Source of the DNA: Mammaliicoccus lentus
GTDB lineage: Bacteria; Bacillota; Bacilli; Staphylococcales; Staphylococcaceae
Reading direction: 5' to 3'
Assembly: GCF_002902755.1 (NCBI RefSeq)
Contig: NZ_PPRS01000013.1
Location: 19,392-83,391, forward strand
DNA: 64,000 bases
Part shown: one piece after another, positions 18,498 through 27,535 of the stretch
Layout: each line of letters opens with the position of its first letter
How positions within the stretch are numbered: position 1 is the stretch's first letter
Notes under the pieces: model-generated
What the model was told of the DNA's origin: nothing
Databases searched by the model: none
Seen by the model: only the letters and a program-made list of their open reading frames with translations
Position numbers and translations under genes: made by a program

Positions 18498-18928
18498 TAC
18501 TCCGTTGCCTCCTCAATTAAATAATTTCGAAATTGGTTTAACAATTCCTCTGCTTTTAATAACTCTTGTTCATCTGCACCTATTGCTTCAAAACATTTAT
18601 TCTGAAATTCTAAGACTTGTTCATAAATTTCTTTATGCATTGCTTCGCCTTTTTCAGTTAATGTTAAAAACTTTTCTCGTTTATCTTCTTTACTGTTAAT
18701 GGCTTGAACAAGGTTAAAATCAATAAGCTTTTTGATTATTTTACGAGCTGTAGGTTTTTCTATAAAAGAACGCTTGGACACTTGTACGAGTGTTGTAGGT
18801 TGATTCCCTGCAATATCACGTAAGACTCTATACTGAGCTGCATATAAATCATATGGCTCTAAAATCACATTAATGTGATGTATATATGGCCTATAAACGT
18901 TTATGTAACTATTAAAAAAATTATTCAT
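18497..18928 (-). CDS. MarR-family regulator
   Basis: A 143-residue winged-helix protein with the MarR layout: N-terminal dimer helices, recognition region QPTTLVQVSKRSFIEKPTARKIIKKL and wing SKEDKREKFLTLTEKG. First gene of a two-gene operon with the MFS exporter. The start follows AAAAGGCGG. A perfect 7-bp inverted repeat (AGTTAGC-TTT-GCTAACT, 18960-18976) lies about 30 bp upstream and is a likely autoregulatory operator. Confidence 0.85.
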   Translation of the reverse strand: MNNFFNSYINVYRPYIHHINVILEPYDLYAAQYRVLRDIAGNQPTTLVQVSKRSFIEKPTARKIIKKLIDFNLVQAINSKEDKREKFLTLTEKGEAMHKEIYEQVLEFQNKCFEAIGADEQELLKAEELLNQFRNYLIEEATE

Positions 18929-18959
18929 TCTTTTATACCGCCTTTTCTCATAAAAATAA

Positions 18960-18976
18960 AGTTAGCTTTGCTAACT
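18960..18976. promoter_or_regulatory. Putative MarR operator
   Basis: Perfect palindrome AGTTAGC-TTT-GCTAACT located between the MarR start and its presumed promoter. MarR proteins bind such 16-20 bp palindromes; assignment is inferred from position. Confidence 0.5.
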
Positions 18977-19092
18977 AATACTACGCTATTCTACTCCTCT
19001 CAAATATTTATGTCAACATGCTTTTCTAATTACAACATTACATAAGCAATTTTTACTATAATGGAATTAAATGATTAATAGGAGGAGAAAAG

Positions 19093-20283
19093 ATGCTAGA
19101 ACATTTATTTAATAAGTTAAATGATAAAGAAGAAGAAATGATAGCCATCAGAAGATATTTACATGAGAACCCTGAATTATCTTTTGAAGAAGAACAAACA
19201 GCTAAATATATTGCTGACTTTTATCAAGATAAAGATGCTATTGTAGAGACAAATATAAGCGGAGAAAATATACATGGCATTAAAGTAACGATTGATTCTG
19301 GTAATCCTGGCAAGACACTTGCGTTAAGAGCGGATTTCGATGCCCTGCCTATTAAAGAAGATACTGGTTTAGAATTCTCATCTAAAAATGAGGGTATCAT
19401 GCATGCTTGTGGGCATGATGCGCATACAGCGTATTTAATGATTCTTGCAGAATGTTTAATAGAAATGAAAGATAAATTGAACGGAAAAATTGTTATCATA
19501 CATCAACCAGCTGAAGAAAAACCTCCAGGTGGCGCACAATATTTAATTAAGGATGGCATATTGGATGGCGTAGATAATGTTATAGGTGTACACGTTATGA
19601 GTACTATGCCTGCTAACAACGTTTATTACCGAGAAGGAAATGTTCAATCTGGACGCAACTTTTTCAAATTGAAAATCACTGGTAAAGGTGGACATGGTTC
19701 TTCTCCACATTTAGCTAACGATCCAATTGTCGCTGCTAGTAGTTTCGTTATGTCAATACAAACAATAGTATCAAGAAGGTTGAATCCATTTGATATGGGC
19801 GTTATTTCAATAGGATCATTTGATGGAAAAGGACAATTTAATATCATTAAAAATGAGGTTGAACTAGAAGGTGATGTTAGAGGAATGAATGATGATGCCC
19901 TTGAATTAATGGAAAATGAAATTAAAAGAATAGCCCATGGATTAGAGGCAATGTATGGCGTTGACTGTGACTTACAATATACAAATGATTACCCAGTATT
20001 ATATAACGATCCAAGTTTAACAAAACAAGTTGTACAATCTATTGAATCAGCAAATATTCCCGAAGTTAATGAAGTTATAAGATGTGAACCACAGCCACCT
20101 TCAGAAGACTTTGCATACTATGCTGAAGAGTTACCGTCTACATTTTTCTATGTCGGAGCAAGTCCAAAAGATAAAGAAACATATGCCCACCATCACCCAA
20201 AATTTGATATTGATGAAAGCGCAATGCTGATTGCAGCTAAAACAGTTGCTGCTGCTACAGTAGATTATTTAGGTGAAAAATAA
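19093..20283 (+). CDS. M20-family amidohydrolase (aminoacylase/HmrA type)
   Basis: A 396-residue M20D metallopeptidase-like enzyme. Metal-binding features are visible: HACGHDAHTA (C106, H108), the paired glutamates E141-E142 in HQPAEEKPPGG, and the C-terminal HHHPKFDID. The middle of the protein is the lid/dimerisation domain (GKGGHGSSPHLANDP). The family removes acyl groups from N-acyl amino acids or cleaves dipeptide-like amides; exact substrate unknown. Monocistronic, with a GGAGGAG ribosome site, and followed by the 41-bp tandem array. Confidence 0.85.
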   Translation: MLEHLFNKLNDKEEEMIAIRRYLHENPELSFEEEQTAKYIADFYQDKDAIVETNISGENIHGIKVTIDSGNPGKTLALRADFDALPIKEDTGLEFSSKNEGIMHACGHDAHTAYLMILAECLIEMKDKLNGKIVIIHQPAEEKPPGGAQYLIKDGILDGVDNVIGVHVMSTMPANNVYYREGNVQSGRNFFKLKITGKGGHGSSPHLANDPIVAASSFVMSIQTIVSRRLNPFDMGVISIGSFDGKGQFNIIKNEVELEGDVRGMNDDALELMENEIKRIAHGLEAMYGVDCDLQYTNDYPVLYNDPSLTKQVVQSIESANIPEVNEVIRCEPQPPSEDFAYYAEELPSTFFYVGASPKDKETYAHHHPKFDIDESAMLIAAKTVAAATVDYLGEK

Positions 20284-20359
20284 TTTAGTTATGATAAAAC
20301 TAGCAATAAAGCAACCTGGGTGATAATTGTCATGGTAAATCTTATAAAGGCGTCTGTAG

Positions 20360-20549
20360 TTGGATTATTGTCTTACTTAATCCAATAAAGGGTGCTCTAC
20401 TTGGATTATTGTCATACTTAATCCAATAAAGAGTGGTCTATTTGGATTATTGTTCTAGTTAATCCAATAAGAGTGTCTGTACTTGGATTATTGTCTTAAT
20501 AAATCCAATAAGAAGGTGTCTACTTGGATTATTGTCTTAGTAAATCCAA
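20360..20549. repeat. Minisatellite: five hairpin units at exact 41-bp period
   Basis: Units start at 20360, 20401, 20442, 20483 and 20524. Each has a 26-bp core TTGGATTATTGTC...AATCCAA whose ends (TTGGATTA / TAATCCAA) can pair, then a 15-bp linker that is also similar (TAAnAGnGTgnCTnC). Variation between units is modest. It fills most of the 20284-20625 gap between the M20 gene and NhaC. The linkers are not unrelated, so it is not a CRISPR. Confidence 0.92.
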
Positions 20550-20588
20550 CAATAATATCAACTCTTGCCTTTTGATTAATCCCATCCA

Positions 20589-20623
20589 AAAAAGAGCTAA
20601 GGATTTATGCCCTAGCTCTTTTT
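20589..20623. terminator. Terminator of the NhaC gene
   Basis: AAAGAGCTA...TAGCTCTTT stem flanked by A- and T-runs; works for the minus-strand gene ending at 20626. Confidence 0.75.
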
Positions 20624-20625
20624 AT

Positions 20626-21927
20626 TTACACACTCTTATCTTTTCTTTTAGGATACCCAACGATTATGGATACTATGCCACAAACGACGAGTAAATAAGG
20701 ATAAAATGAATATGGTATCAATGAGACACTTGAAATGCCTGCAACACTTGTTGCTGCTAACACTTGGCCTCCATAAGGTATGATACCTTGCACACTACTT
20801 GCGAATATATCTAGTATGCTGGCAGACTTCCGGGCGTCAATTTCATAATCTTCCGAGATTTCTTTTGCTAAAGGTCCAGCAGTTATAATAGCAATTGTAT
20901 TATTAGCTGTAGCGAAGTTTGTTGTAGTTACTAAACTTGCTATACCAAACTCTGCTCCCTTTTTAGTTTTAACTCGACTTGTTACAGTATTGAGCAACCA
21001 TTGAATACCGCCTTGATATTGAATCATTCCGATAATACCTCCGATGAATAGAGCTATCATCGCTATATCTTGCATACCTATTAAACCGTCAGATATGGCT
21101 TTTAAGTTTTCATTAATTGTAAAGGATCCTGTGGTCAATCCGATAAAGCTTGCAATTACAACACCTAACACTAACACCATTAAAACATTCATACCACATA
21201 AAGCGGCGATTAATACAAATAAATAAGGTATCACTTTAACTAAAGAATAGCCGCCTTGACTTGTTTCTGCTATACCTAAATCTTTAGTTAGAAACCAAAG
21301 AATAACAACTGTCATAATCGCTCCGGGTAAGACAATGAAAAAGTTCACTTTAAATTTGTCACCCATTTTAGTTTTTTGAGTTCTAACAGCTGCAATAGTT
21401 GTATCAGATATCATCGATAAGTTATCTCCAAACATTGCGCCACCTACAACTGTTGCTATCGATAAGGCAATTGAGATATCTGTTGACTCAGAAATACCAA
21501 CACCTACAGGGGCCAATGCTGCTACTGTCCCCATGGATGTACCCATCGCAACTGAGATAAAAGCACCTACGATGAATAAACCAGCTAGTAAAAATTGAGG
21601 TGGAATTAATGATAAACCAAGGTTTACAGTCGAACTTACCGCTCCCATTGCTTCAGCCGTTTCACTAAACGCTCCAGCAAATAAAAATACAAATACCATT
21701 AATAAAATATTAGGGTGGCCTGCCCCTTTTGTAAATATGTCTATTTTTTTCGTTAAATTAGTTTTTGGATAAATAATAAATGCAAAAACGGTTGAAATCA
21801 ATAAAGCAACATTTATTGGTAGAAAATTAAAATCACTTGTAATAATACCTGTACCTATAAACAAAGCAACAAATACTATTAAAGGTGATAGTGCCCAAAA
21901 CGATGATTTTTTATTTATTTGTTCCAT
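20626..21927 (-). CDS. NhaC-family Na+/H+ antiporter-like transporter
   Basis: A 433-residue membrane protein with about 11-12 hydrophobic segments of the NhaC superfamily. Typical stretches are GTSMGTVAALAPVGVGISE and GGAMFGDNLSMISDTTIAA, which line the ion path. NhaC members exchange Na+ for H+ or carry organic substrates with sodium; which applies is open. Starts at ATG with AAGGAG. Convergent with the M20 gene across the tandem array. Confidence 0.82.
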   Translation of the reverse strand: MEQINKKSSFWALSPLIVFVALFIGTGIITSDFNFLPINVALLISTVFAFIIYPKTNLTKKIDIFTKGAGHPNILLMVFVFLFAGAFSETAEAMGAVSSTVNLGLSLIPPQFLLAGLFIVGAFISVAMGTSMGTVAALAPVGVGISESTDISIALSIATVVGGAMFGDNLSMISDTTIAAVRTQKTKMGDKFKVNFFIVLPGAIMTVVILWFLTKDLGIAETSQGGYSLVKVIPYLFVLIAALCGMNVLMVLVLGVVIASFIGLTTGSFTINENLKAISDGLIGMQDIAMIALFIGGIIGMIQYQGGIQWLLNTVTSRVKTKKGAEFGIASLVTTTNFATANNTIAIITAGPLAKEISEDYEIDARKSASILDIFASSVQGIIPYGGQVLAATSVAGISSVSLIPYSFYPYLLVVCGIVSIIVGYPKRKDKSV

Positions 21928-22073
21928 TGGAATCTCCTTATTGTTAACTTTAATACTTCAAAAGATTACATGACATCATACTATACGTCAAATTATTTTT
22001 TTGATGATTAGATTATTTATTTTAGGCAATATCATATATAATAGTGGTTAAATAATATTGAAGGGGTTATACG

Positions 22074-22670
22074 ATGATTATAAGCAATACTGTGAATAGC
22101 TTTATACACAACCATCAATTAACAAAATCATCATTTGAATTATACTATACGAGATATTTTAATGAATTCTCAAATGCTGGTAAATATGTTGATAATCTTG
22201 TATCAGCTCTTCCTTATACTATTCCAAAAATCGAAAATGACATTCGAAATATATCACATGTAAACGATCAGCTCGTACACATTATATTTGATATTCGTTT
22301 GCTGTTTTTAAAACAATATAAAGTTTATTTGCAACCTAATATCTACTTTTTAATTGGTGACTATCAAGATTTTGGCACCATCCCTACAAAATCTTCAACA
22401 ACATTATTTTTATTTATAGAAAAGTTATCCGAACGCGTTGATGATTTATATGCAATGGTCGCCTATTACTTCACTAAATTATACATACATCAAACAGAGT
22501 ATATTCAACACTTCTTCAATGAACAAACTCAAATTAAATACCCTAATATGCTTTTAGAAGAAATAGCAACTTTAGGCATCATGCGGCAATTAGATATTAA
22601 TTATCCTTTTATGTCAGATTCAAATTATAATAAAATACAAAAATTAGAACAAGAACTACATTATATATAA
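22074..22670 (+). CDS. Hypothetical protein, 198 residues
   Basis: I do not recognise the family. No signal peptide or membrane helix is evident; composition is rich in Tyr, Ile and Asn, with predicted mixed alpha/beta structure. The segment YFLIGDYQDFGTIPTKSSTTLF followed by a helix faintly recalls DUF2268-type protease-like proteins but the HExxH zinc motif is absent. A good AAGGGG site precedes the ATG and the gene stands alone, divergent from NhaC, so it is probably real. Confidence 0.6.
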   Translation: MIISNTVNSFIHNHQLTKSSFELYYTRYFNEFSNAGKYVDNLVSALPYTIPKIENDIRNISHVNDQLVHIIFDIRLLFLKQYKVYLQPNIYFLIGDYQDFGTIPTKSSTTLFLFIEKLSERVDDLYAMVAYYFTKLYIHQTEYIQHFFNEQTQIKYPNMLLEEIATLGIMRQLDINYPFMSDSNYNKIQKLEQELHYI

Positions 22671-22675
22671 CTTCA

Positions 22676-22722
22676 AAAGGAATGGAAGTGAGACAGATAT
22701 ATACGTCTCAACCTCCACTCCT
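22676..22722. terminator. Bidirectional terminator
   Basis: AAAGGA...TCCTTT-type hairpin with an inner GTGAGAC / GTCTCAAC arm, between two convergent genes. Confidence 0.7.
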
Positions 22723-22729
22723 TTATTTT

Positions 22730-23587
22730 TTATTCATCATGTGTATTTTTCAAAGACTTCATCAAGTCTCTTATAAGAATAGTTACACTATGTTTTTTTG
22801 ATAAATTACTTATATATAAAGCTACTTCTAATTGTTTAATATCTGTGTCATCAATAATTTTCATTTCTTTTTTCGATTGAACGATATTATAAACTAGTTC
22901 ACTAAACAGCATATATCTATTAGAATTAATCGTAATATCCAATGCTGATTGAGCATATGCTAAGCATCTATCGTATAATGCTTCACTAAAATAAATATTC
23001 GATAAAGTATAATATAGTTTTATTTTATAGTTGTCCTCTACGTTAAAACGTTTAGCTATTTGCAAACCTTCTTCTAATGAAGATTTAGCCAACTGATTAT
23101 TACTTTCTCTATAATAGAAAATTGCTCTCGTATTACAAATTGAAACTTGTAATTTAGTAAACATATTTGAATCAATTAACTTATACGCTTCTTCTATTAA
23201 TAAGATTGCTTGATTTATATCTTCATATTTATAAAAAGCTATGATAGATCTCACCCATTTAGATGCTGCGATTTCGTCAGTGGAACTATTTGATAAATAG
23301 TTGCCATCAATAATAGGTGTTAAAGCATCGTAATCTCTATCTTCAAGTAACCTTTCAATTACTTTTAACTTTTGTTCAAGTTGTGTATCTAGTTCTTCCC
23401 CAACATATAAATAGTCCATACTGCAATTTAATTTTCTAGAAATATTAAATAGTAATTGCGATCCCGGTTGCAATTCGTTTTTTTCTATTTTAGAAATCTG
23501 ACTTTGTGTTGCAATACCTTTTGCTAGTGATTGTTGAGATAACTTTAAATCTCTCCTACGTTGTTTAACACGTTCTCCTAATTTCAT
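22730..23587 (-). CDS. XRE regulator with TPR-like C-terminal domain
   Basis: A 285-residue protein with an N-terminal HTH_3 domain (LSQQSLAKGIATQSQISKIE) and a C-terminal array of helical repeats (about 75-280), the plan of RRNPP regulators such as PlcR and Rgg. Those sense exported short peptides, so a small peptide gene or an imported peptide might be its ligand; none is evident next to it. GGGGAG site before the ATG. The 23588-23838 gap to the divergent isoaspartyl peptidase gene shows no short frame with a ribosome site that I can support. Confidence 0.78.
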   Translation of the reverse strand: MKLGERVKQRRRDLKLSQQSLAKGIATQSQISKIEKNELQPGSQLLFNISRKLNCSMDYLYVGEELDTQLEQKLKVIERLLEDRDYDALTPIIDGNYLSNSSTDEIAASKWVRSIIAFYKYEDINQAILLIEEAYKLIDSNMFTKLQVSICNTRAIFYYRESNNQLAKSSLEEGLQIAKRFNVEDNYKIKLYYTLSNIYFSEALYDRCLAYAQSALDITINSNRYMLFSELVYNIVQSKKEMKIIDDTDIKQLEVALYISNLSKKHSVTILIRDLMKSLKNTHDE

Positions 23588-23838
23588 CTATAACGCTCCC
23601 CGACATTCTATTGTCTTTATTTCATACATCTTTATGTTTAAACTTATTACACTTAATAAATCTTACATCTTTTATATATAAAAAGACTAACTATGTCTCT
23701 TCATTCTAATCTCGCTAGAAAGAAAATACAATTAATTTAGCTATTACAAATTTGCGACAATATCAGTGATACTTTGCTTTAATGATTCAAGTAATTTAAA
23801 ATATGTAACAATATACAATTTCATAGGGGGCAGAACTC

Positions 23839-24990
23839 ATGTTCACAATCATAAAAAATGGTGATATTTATTCACCAAAATATATTGGCCAAAATTCAAT
23901 TCTTATTCAAGGTCAAACCATCCTCAAAATCGGTGATATAGATATAGAAAAATTTAAAGATATCGACCCAAACTTGAATATAATTGATGCAGAAGACAAT
24001 ATTCTTATACCCGGTATAATAGACCCACACATTCATTTATTAGGTGGTGGAGGCGAAGCAGGTTATATGACGCGGACGCCAGAGGTGAATTTATCTGAAC
24101 TTATAGAGTGCGGTATTACTTCAGTAATAGGATTAATAGGTACAGATGGTATTTCTCGTACACTTTCAAGTTTATATGCAAAAGCCAAAGCTCTTGAAGC
24201 AGAAGGAATTTCAACATATATGTATACAGGTAACTATCACTTACCCGTTACTACTATTACTGATTCTATAAAAGAAGACTTAATGTTAATAGACAAAGTA
24301 ATTGGTACTGGAGAAATCGCTATTAATGACTTTAGATCTTCTATACCTAGCACAAATGAACTGGCTAAAATTATTGCAGAAACTACTGTTGGAGGAATGT
24401 TGAGTGGTAAAGCAGGAGTTACTCACTTTCATTTAGGTACTGGAAAACATAACTTAAATCAAATTCATAATTTACTAGCAAACTATGATGTCAAAGCGAA
24501 TAAAATATACATTACGCATTTCGACAAAAGTTTAGATTTACTTAAAGAAGGCATCACTTTAAGTAATCAAGGTGTTTATATAGATTTAACAGCTGATACA
24601 AATACTGTAGACTGTGTAGATTATTACCTTCAAAATAATGGCGATATCGCTCAACTCACTATTTCATCTGACGGTCACGGTAGTTTGCCTAAATTTGACC
24701 ACAATAATCAACTTGTTGGGTATGATGTTGCTAAATGTTATACATTAACAGAACAACTCTTTAATTTACTCAAACATTATCATCAAGATAAATGGGATGA
24801 TATTATAGCACTGTTCACTTCTAACGTAGCTAATGCATTAACTTTACATCATAAAGGACATATTCATGAAAACTATGACGCCGATATTTTAATCATTGAT
24901 AAGAATAGCAATAAGATTAAAAATGTCCTAGCAAAAGGAAAAGAAATGTTATCTGATTACAAAGTAATACGTAAAGGTATGTATGAATAA
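23839..24990 (+). CDS. iadA: Isoaspartyl dipeptidase-like amidohydrolase
   Basis: A 383-residue amidohydrolase of the beta-aspartyl-dipeptidase family, which removes isoaspartyl residues from damaged-protein dipeptides. Zinc ligands align with E. coli IadA: H64 and H66 (DPHIHLLGGGGEAG), H198, H227 and D278 (SSDGHGS). At the position of the carboxylated bridging lysine (K162 of the E. coli enzyme) this protein has E159 in GTGEIAINDFRSS. A glutamate bridge is known in some amidohydrolases, so activity is still plausible. AGGGGG site upstream of the ATG. Confidence 0.82.
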   Translation: MFTIIKNGDIYSPKYIGQNSILIQGQTILKIGDIDIEKFKDIDPNLNIIDAEDNILIPGIIDPHIHLLGGGGEAGYMTRTPEVNLSELIECGITSVIGLIGTDGISRTLSSLYAKAKALEAEGISTYMYTGNYHLPVTTITDSIKEDLMLIDKVIGTGEIAINDFRSSIPSTNELAKIIAETTVGGMLSGKAGVTHFHLGTGKHNLNQIHNLLANYDVKANKIYITHFDKSLDLLKEGITLSNQGVYIDLTADTNTVDCVDYYLQNNGDIAQLTISSDGHGSLPKFDHNNQLVGYDVAKCYTLTEQLFNLLKHYHQDKWDDIIALFTSNVANALTLHHKGHIHENYDADILIIDKNSNKIKNVLAKGKEMLSDYKVIRKGMYE

Positions 24991-25030
24991 TTAAGGGCCC
25001 GGGACAATTATGTATGTTCCGGACCCTTAA
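24991..25030. terminator. Bidirectional terminator
   Basis: TTAAGGG...CCCTTAA hairpin with inner CCGGGACA / TGTTCCGG-like pairing between convergent genes; a relative of the first hairpin of the dispersed element. Confidence 0.75.
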
Positions 25031-25033
25031 TTT

Positions 25034-25750
25034 CTATATATCAATATTATTTAATATTTTCCTTGCATTTTCTTTAAGTTCATTTACTTTTTCGACGCCT
25101 TTTGTTCGTTCAATATAATCGTAACCTTCTTGTAAATGGAATGTTCTATTCGAAGTATTATGTGCATCACTTCCGATTATATGAATAGCATCTTTGTCTA
25201 ATAAGAAATCCGCAGATTTTTTAGCATCTTCTCCATATCTATTAACTAATGATCCTGCTGTAACTTGGCATAGCGCACCTCGTTCAATTAAATCAAATAA
25301 TATTTTCGGGTTATCTTGTATAGGAATTATTCGTTCTGGATGAGCTAATATAGGTCTATAGCCAGCATTAAATAATTTATCAAATGTTTCATCTGCAAAT
25401 TCTGGAATACTAAAGAACGGAAATTCAATTAATACATAGCGTGAACCTTCAGTTATTGGTAATAATTCACCGGACTGTAAGCCTTCCAGCTCTTTACCAA
25501 ACATATGAATTTCCTGACTCGGATAAACTTTTAAATTTATGCCATTTTCATCTAGCAATGCCTGTACTTCTTTTGTTCGGTTTTTAACTATATTAGCATC
25601 ATTTTTAAATCTGTGTTCTATATAGTGTGGTGTAGCTACTAAATCAGTTATCCCTAACCCTTCTGCAACTCTAGCTAATTCAAGCATACTGTCAGCGTCA
25701 ATTGGTCCATCATCAACATCATAAAGCAAATGATTGTGTATATCTATCAT
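25034..25750 (-). CDS. PHP-type tyrosine phosphatase, CpsB/CapC/YwqE family
   Basis: A 238-residue manganese-dependent phosphatase of the PHP fold. H5 and H7 in DIHNHLLYDVDDG, the ATPHY motif and the late HIIGSDAHN are metal-ligand motifs of the family. Relatives dephosphorylate the tyrosine kinase that controls capsule export. Here no capsule, kinase or modulator gene is adjacent, which is unusual. It could act on a kinase encoded elsewhere. Monocistronic. Confidence 0.85.
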   Translation of the reverse strand: MIDIHNHLLYDVDDGPIDADSMLELARVAEGLGITDLVATPHYIEHRFKNDANIVKNRTKEVQALLDENGINLKVYPSQEIHMFGKELEGLQSGELLPITEGSRYVLIEFPFFSIPEFADETFDKLFNAGYRPILAHPERIIPIQDNPKILFDLIERGALCQVTAGSLVNRYGEDAKKSADFLLDKDAIHIIGSDAHNTSNRTFHLQEGYDYIERTKGVEKVNELKENARKILNNIDI

Positions 25751-25931
25751 ATGTACAGCTCCTTTTTATGAATCAACTTTTTCTACAAATCATCCTTATT
25801 ACCTTTATTGTAACAAATTTTCACTCAATCAATATATCAAAATGATTTGTGTTCATGTATAAGCAAAGAATTTGAAAAGTCCAACCACTTTAATCATGAT
25901 TAATATATAAACATTTAGGAGTGAATTATTA

Positions 25932-26534
25932 ATGGAATTACAAGATGTCATTAACAAACGTCGTTCAGTAAAACAATACGAACCTTACGAAATGGATCGT
26001 GAAACGATAACAAAATTATTAAACAAAGCTTCTTTATCACCTTCTGCTTGGAATTTACAACAGTGGAAAGTGATTGTAGCACATTCTGATGAAGCTAAAG
26101 AAAAACTATACGAAGCAGCGAACAAACAAATTAAAATTAAAGAATCCAGCGCTACTTTCATCGTGCTAGGTGATTTAAATGCCCATAATACAATTGGTGA
26201 TATTGCCGATGACTGGATAAAGCATAATCATATACCTGCTGAAAAACGCGAAGGGTTAATCCAAAGTGTTAATACTTTCTTTGAAGATGAAACAAATAAG
26301 AGAGATGAAGCGGTGCGTGGTGCTTCACTATTTGCGATGAATTTAATGTTAATCAGTGAGGACGAAGGCTATGCTACTTGCCCAATGATTGGTTTTGACA
26401 AACAAGCTGTTGTCGATTCTTTTAATATTGATGATAATTTAGTACCAGCAATGTTAATTACAATTGGTAAAGGCGAAATGTCCAATGATAGAGCATCTCG
26501 TCATGATGCATCATCATTTGCTAAATTTGAATAA
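25932..26534 (+). CDS. Nitroreductase family flavoprotein
   Basis: A 200-residue FMN-dependent NAD(P)H oxidoreductase. The N-terminal RRSVKQYEPYEMDRE and LLNKASLSPSAWNLQQWK are the FMN-binding motifs of the family, and GYATCPMIGFD lies near the second flavin-contact region. Such enzymes reduce nitroaromatics and quinones. Taggagtg ribosome site 8 nt from the ATG. Monocistronic. Confidence 0.88.
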   Translation: MELQDVINKRRSVKQYEPYEMDRETITKLLNKASLSPSAWNLQQWKVIVAHSDEAKEKLYEAANKQIKIKESSATFIVLGDLNAHNTIGDIADDWIKHNHIPAEKREGLIQSVNTFFEDETNKRDEAVRGASLFAMNLMLISEDEGYATCPMIGFDKQAVVDSFNIDDNLVPAMLITIGKGEMSNDRASRHDASSFAKFE

Positions 26535-26627
26535 AGACAATACATAATGTCTAAACTTTGTAATAATATTATAATATTTCACCTCAAATTTATATTATAA
26601 TAAAAGTAACAAAGTGAGGTGTTTAAA

Positions 26628-26813
26628 TTGAACAAACGTTATCAAAAAGTTCTATTACTTTACTTAATTTCAACGTTAGTACCATATACTTTGCTTAACA
26701 AAAATAAAGATATTCAATTAACGAAATCATGGTTACCTAGTTCATTAATTGGATATGGTATATTTGCATATGGATTGAAGGTACTAACTCAATTAAAAAA
26801 AGCATCTAAATAA
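26628..26813 (+). CDS. Small membrane protein, unknown
   Basis: A 61-residue protein with a basic N-terminus (NKRYQK) and two hydrophobic stretches (VLLLYLISTLVPYTLL and SSLIGYGIFAYGLKVL). The frame also opens with a GTG at 26619, but that codon lies in the GTGAGG ribosome site; the TTG at 26628 has correct spacing. I do not recognise a family. A strong terminator follows, supporting a real gene. Confidence 0.65.
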   Translation: MNKRYQKVLLLYLISTLVPYTLLNKNKDIQLTKSWLPSSLIGYGIFAYGLKVLTQLKKASK

Positions 26814-26855
26814 GATGCTTTACTACATGTGAGTATAGAGTACAAATCTTTCACT

Positions 26856-26909
26856 CAAAATAATTCTCCTAATTCGTTTTTTATGAACGAATTAGGAGAA
26901 TTTATTTTG
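26856..26909. terminator. Long bidirectional CTCCTAA-type hairpin
   Basis: A 23-bp almost perfect stem (CAAAATAATTCTCCTAATTC onwards) between convergent genes. Similar hairpins lie at 29465, 43436 and 46287. Confidence 0.85.
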
Positions 26910-26944
26910 GTTTTTGTAAAGTGCATACTTGCTTAAAACAATTC

Positions 26945-27511
26945 TTACGTCTTAGGCTTATTATTTTCTTTATACATATTATCTGTTATTGCATATATTA
27001 CATCATCAACTATTTTATCTTTATGAATACGATTTTTAGGCATTACGCCTACTTTTTTCATGCCAAGTCTTTTCATAACTTGTCCTGATTTGGGGTTTAA
27101 TGTACTATGCACACCTTTAACTTGATTTAATCCCATTTCTTCAAATGATAATTTCAACAATTGATTAGCTGCTTCTGTTACATAACCATTTCCGCTATAC
27201 TTTAGGTTAATCACATAACCAATTTCTGCCCTCTTATGATCTACTTCCAATCGTAAATCAATTGTACCTATAAATTTATCGTTTTCTTTTAATATAATAC
27301 CGTATTTTCCTAACGGGGATTGTAAATAATACTTTGTAATGACTTCTCTTGTTTCATCTTTAGACAAATGTGTTGGAAAGACATGCGTTGTATTTTCAAT
27401 ATTAGAAGCATATTCAAATAATGATTGCGTATCTTCTAAAGACACAGGTCTCAATATAAGTCTTTCTGTTTCCATTGTTTGATATTCCGCTAATTTCACT
27501 AGTAAGTCCAT
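26945..27511 (-). CDS. GNAT acetyltransferase, RimJ/RimL type
   Basis: A 188-residue GNAT protein: METERLILRPVSLEDTQSLF opening, then EIGYVINLKYSGNGYVTEAA containing the acetyl-CoA pyrophosphate loop and GVHSTLNPKSGQVMKRLGM, typical of enzymes that acetylate ribosomal or other N-terminal amines. Substrate unknown. It begins 24 nt after the ROK kinase gene, so it is probably the last gene of a corA-ROK-GNAT run. Confidence 0.85.
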   Translation of the reverse strand: MDLLVKLAEYQTMETERLILRPVSLEDTQSLFEYASNIENTTHVFPTHLSKDETREVITKYYLQSPLGKYGIILKENDKFIGTIDLRLEVDHKRAEIGYVINLKYSGNGYVTEAANQLLKLSFEEMGLNQVKGVHSTLNPKSGQVMKRLGMKKVGVMPKNRIHKDKIVDDVIYAITDNMYKENNKPKT

Positions 27512-27535
27512 ATTATTTAATCCCCCTTTTAACCT

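Noticed and set aside
20360..20549. CRISPR-like array
   Set aside because: Spacing is regular, but the 15-bp linkers are too short and similar to each other, and no cas genes are present.
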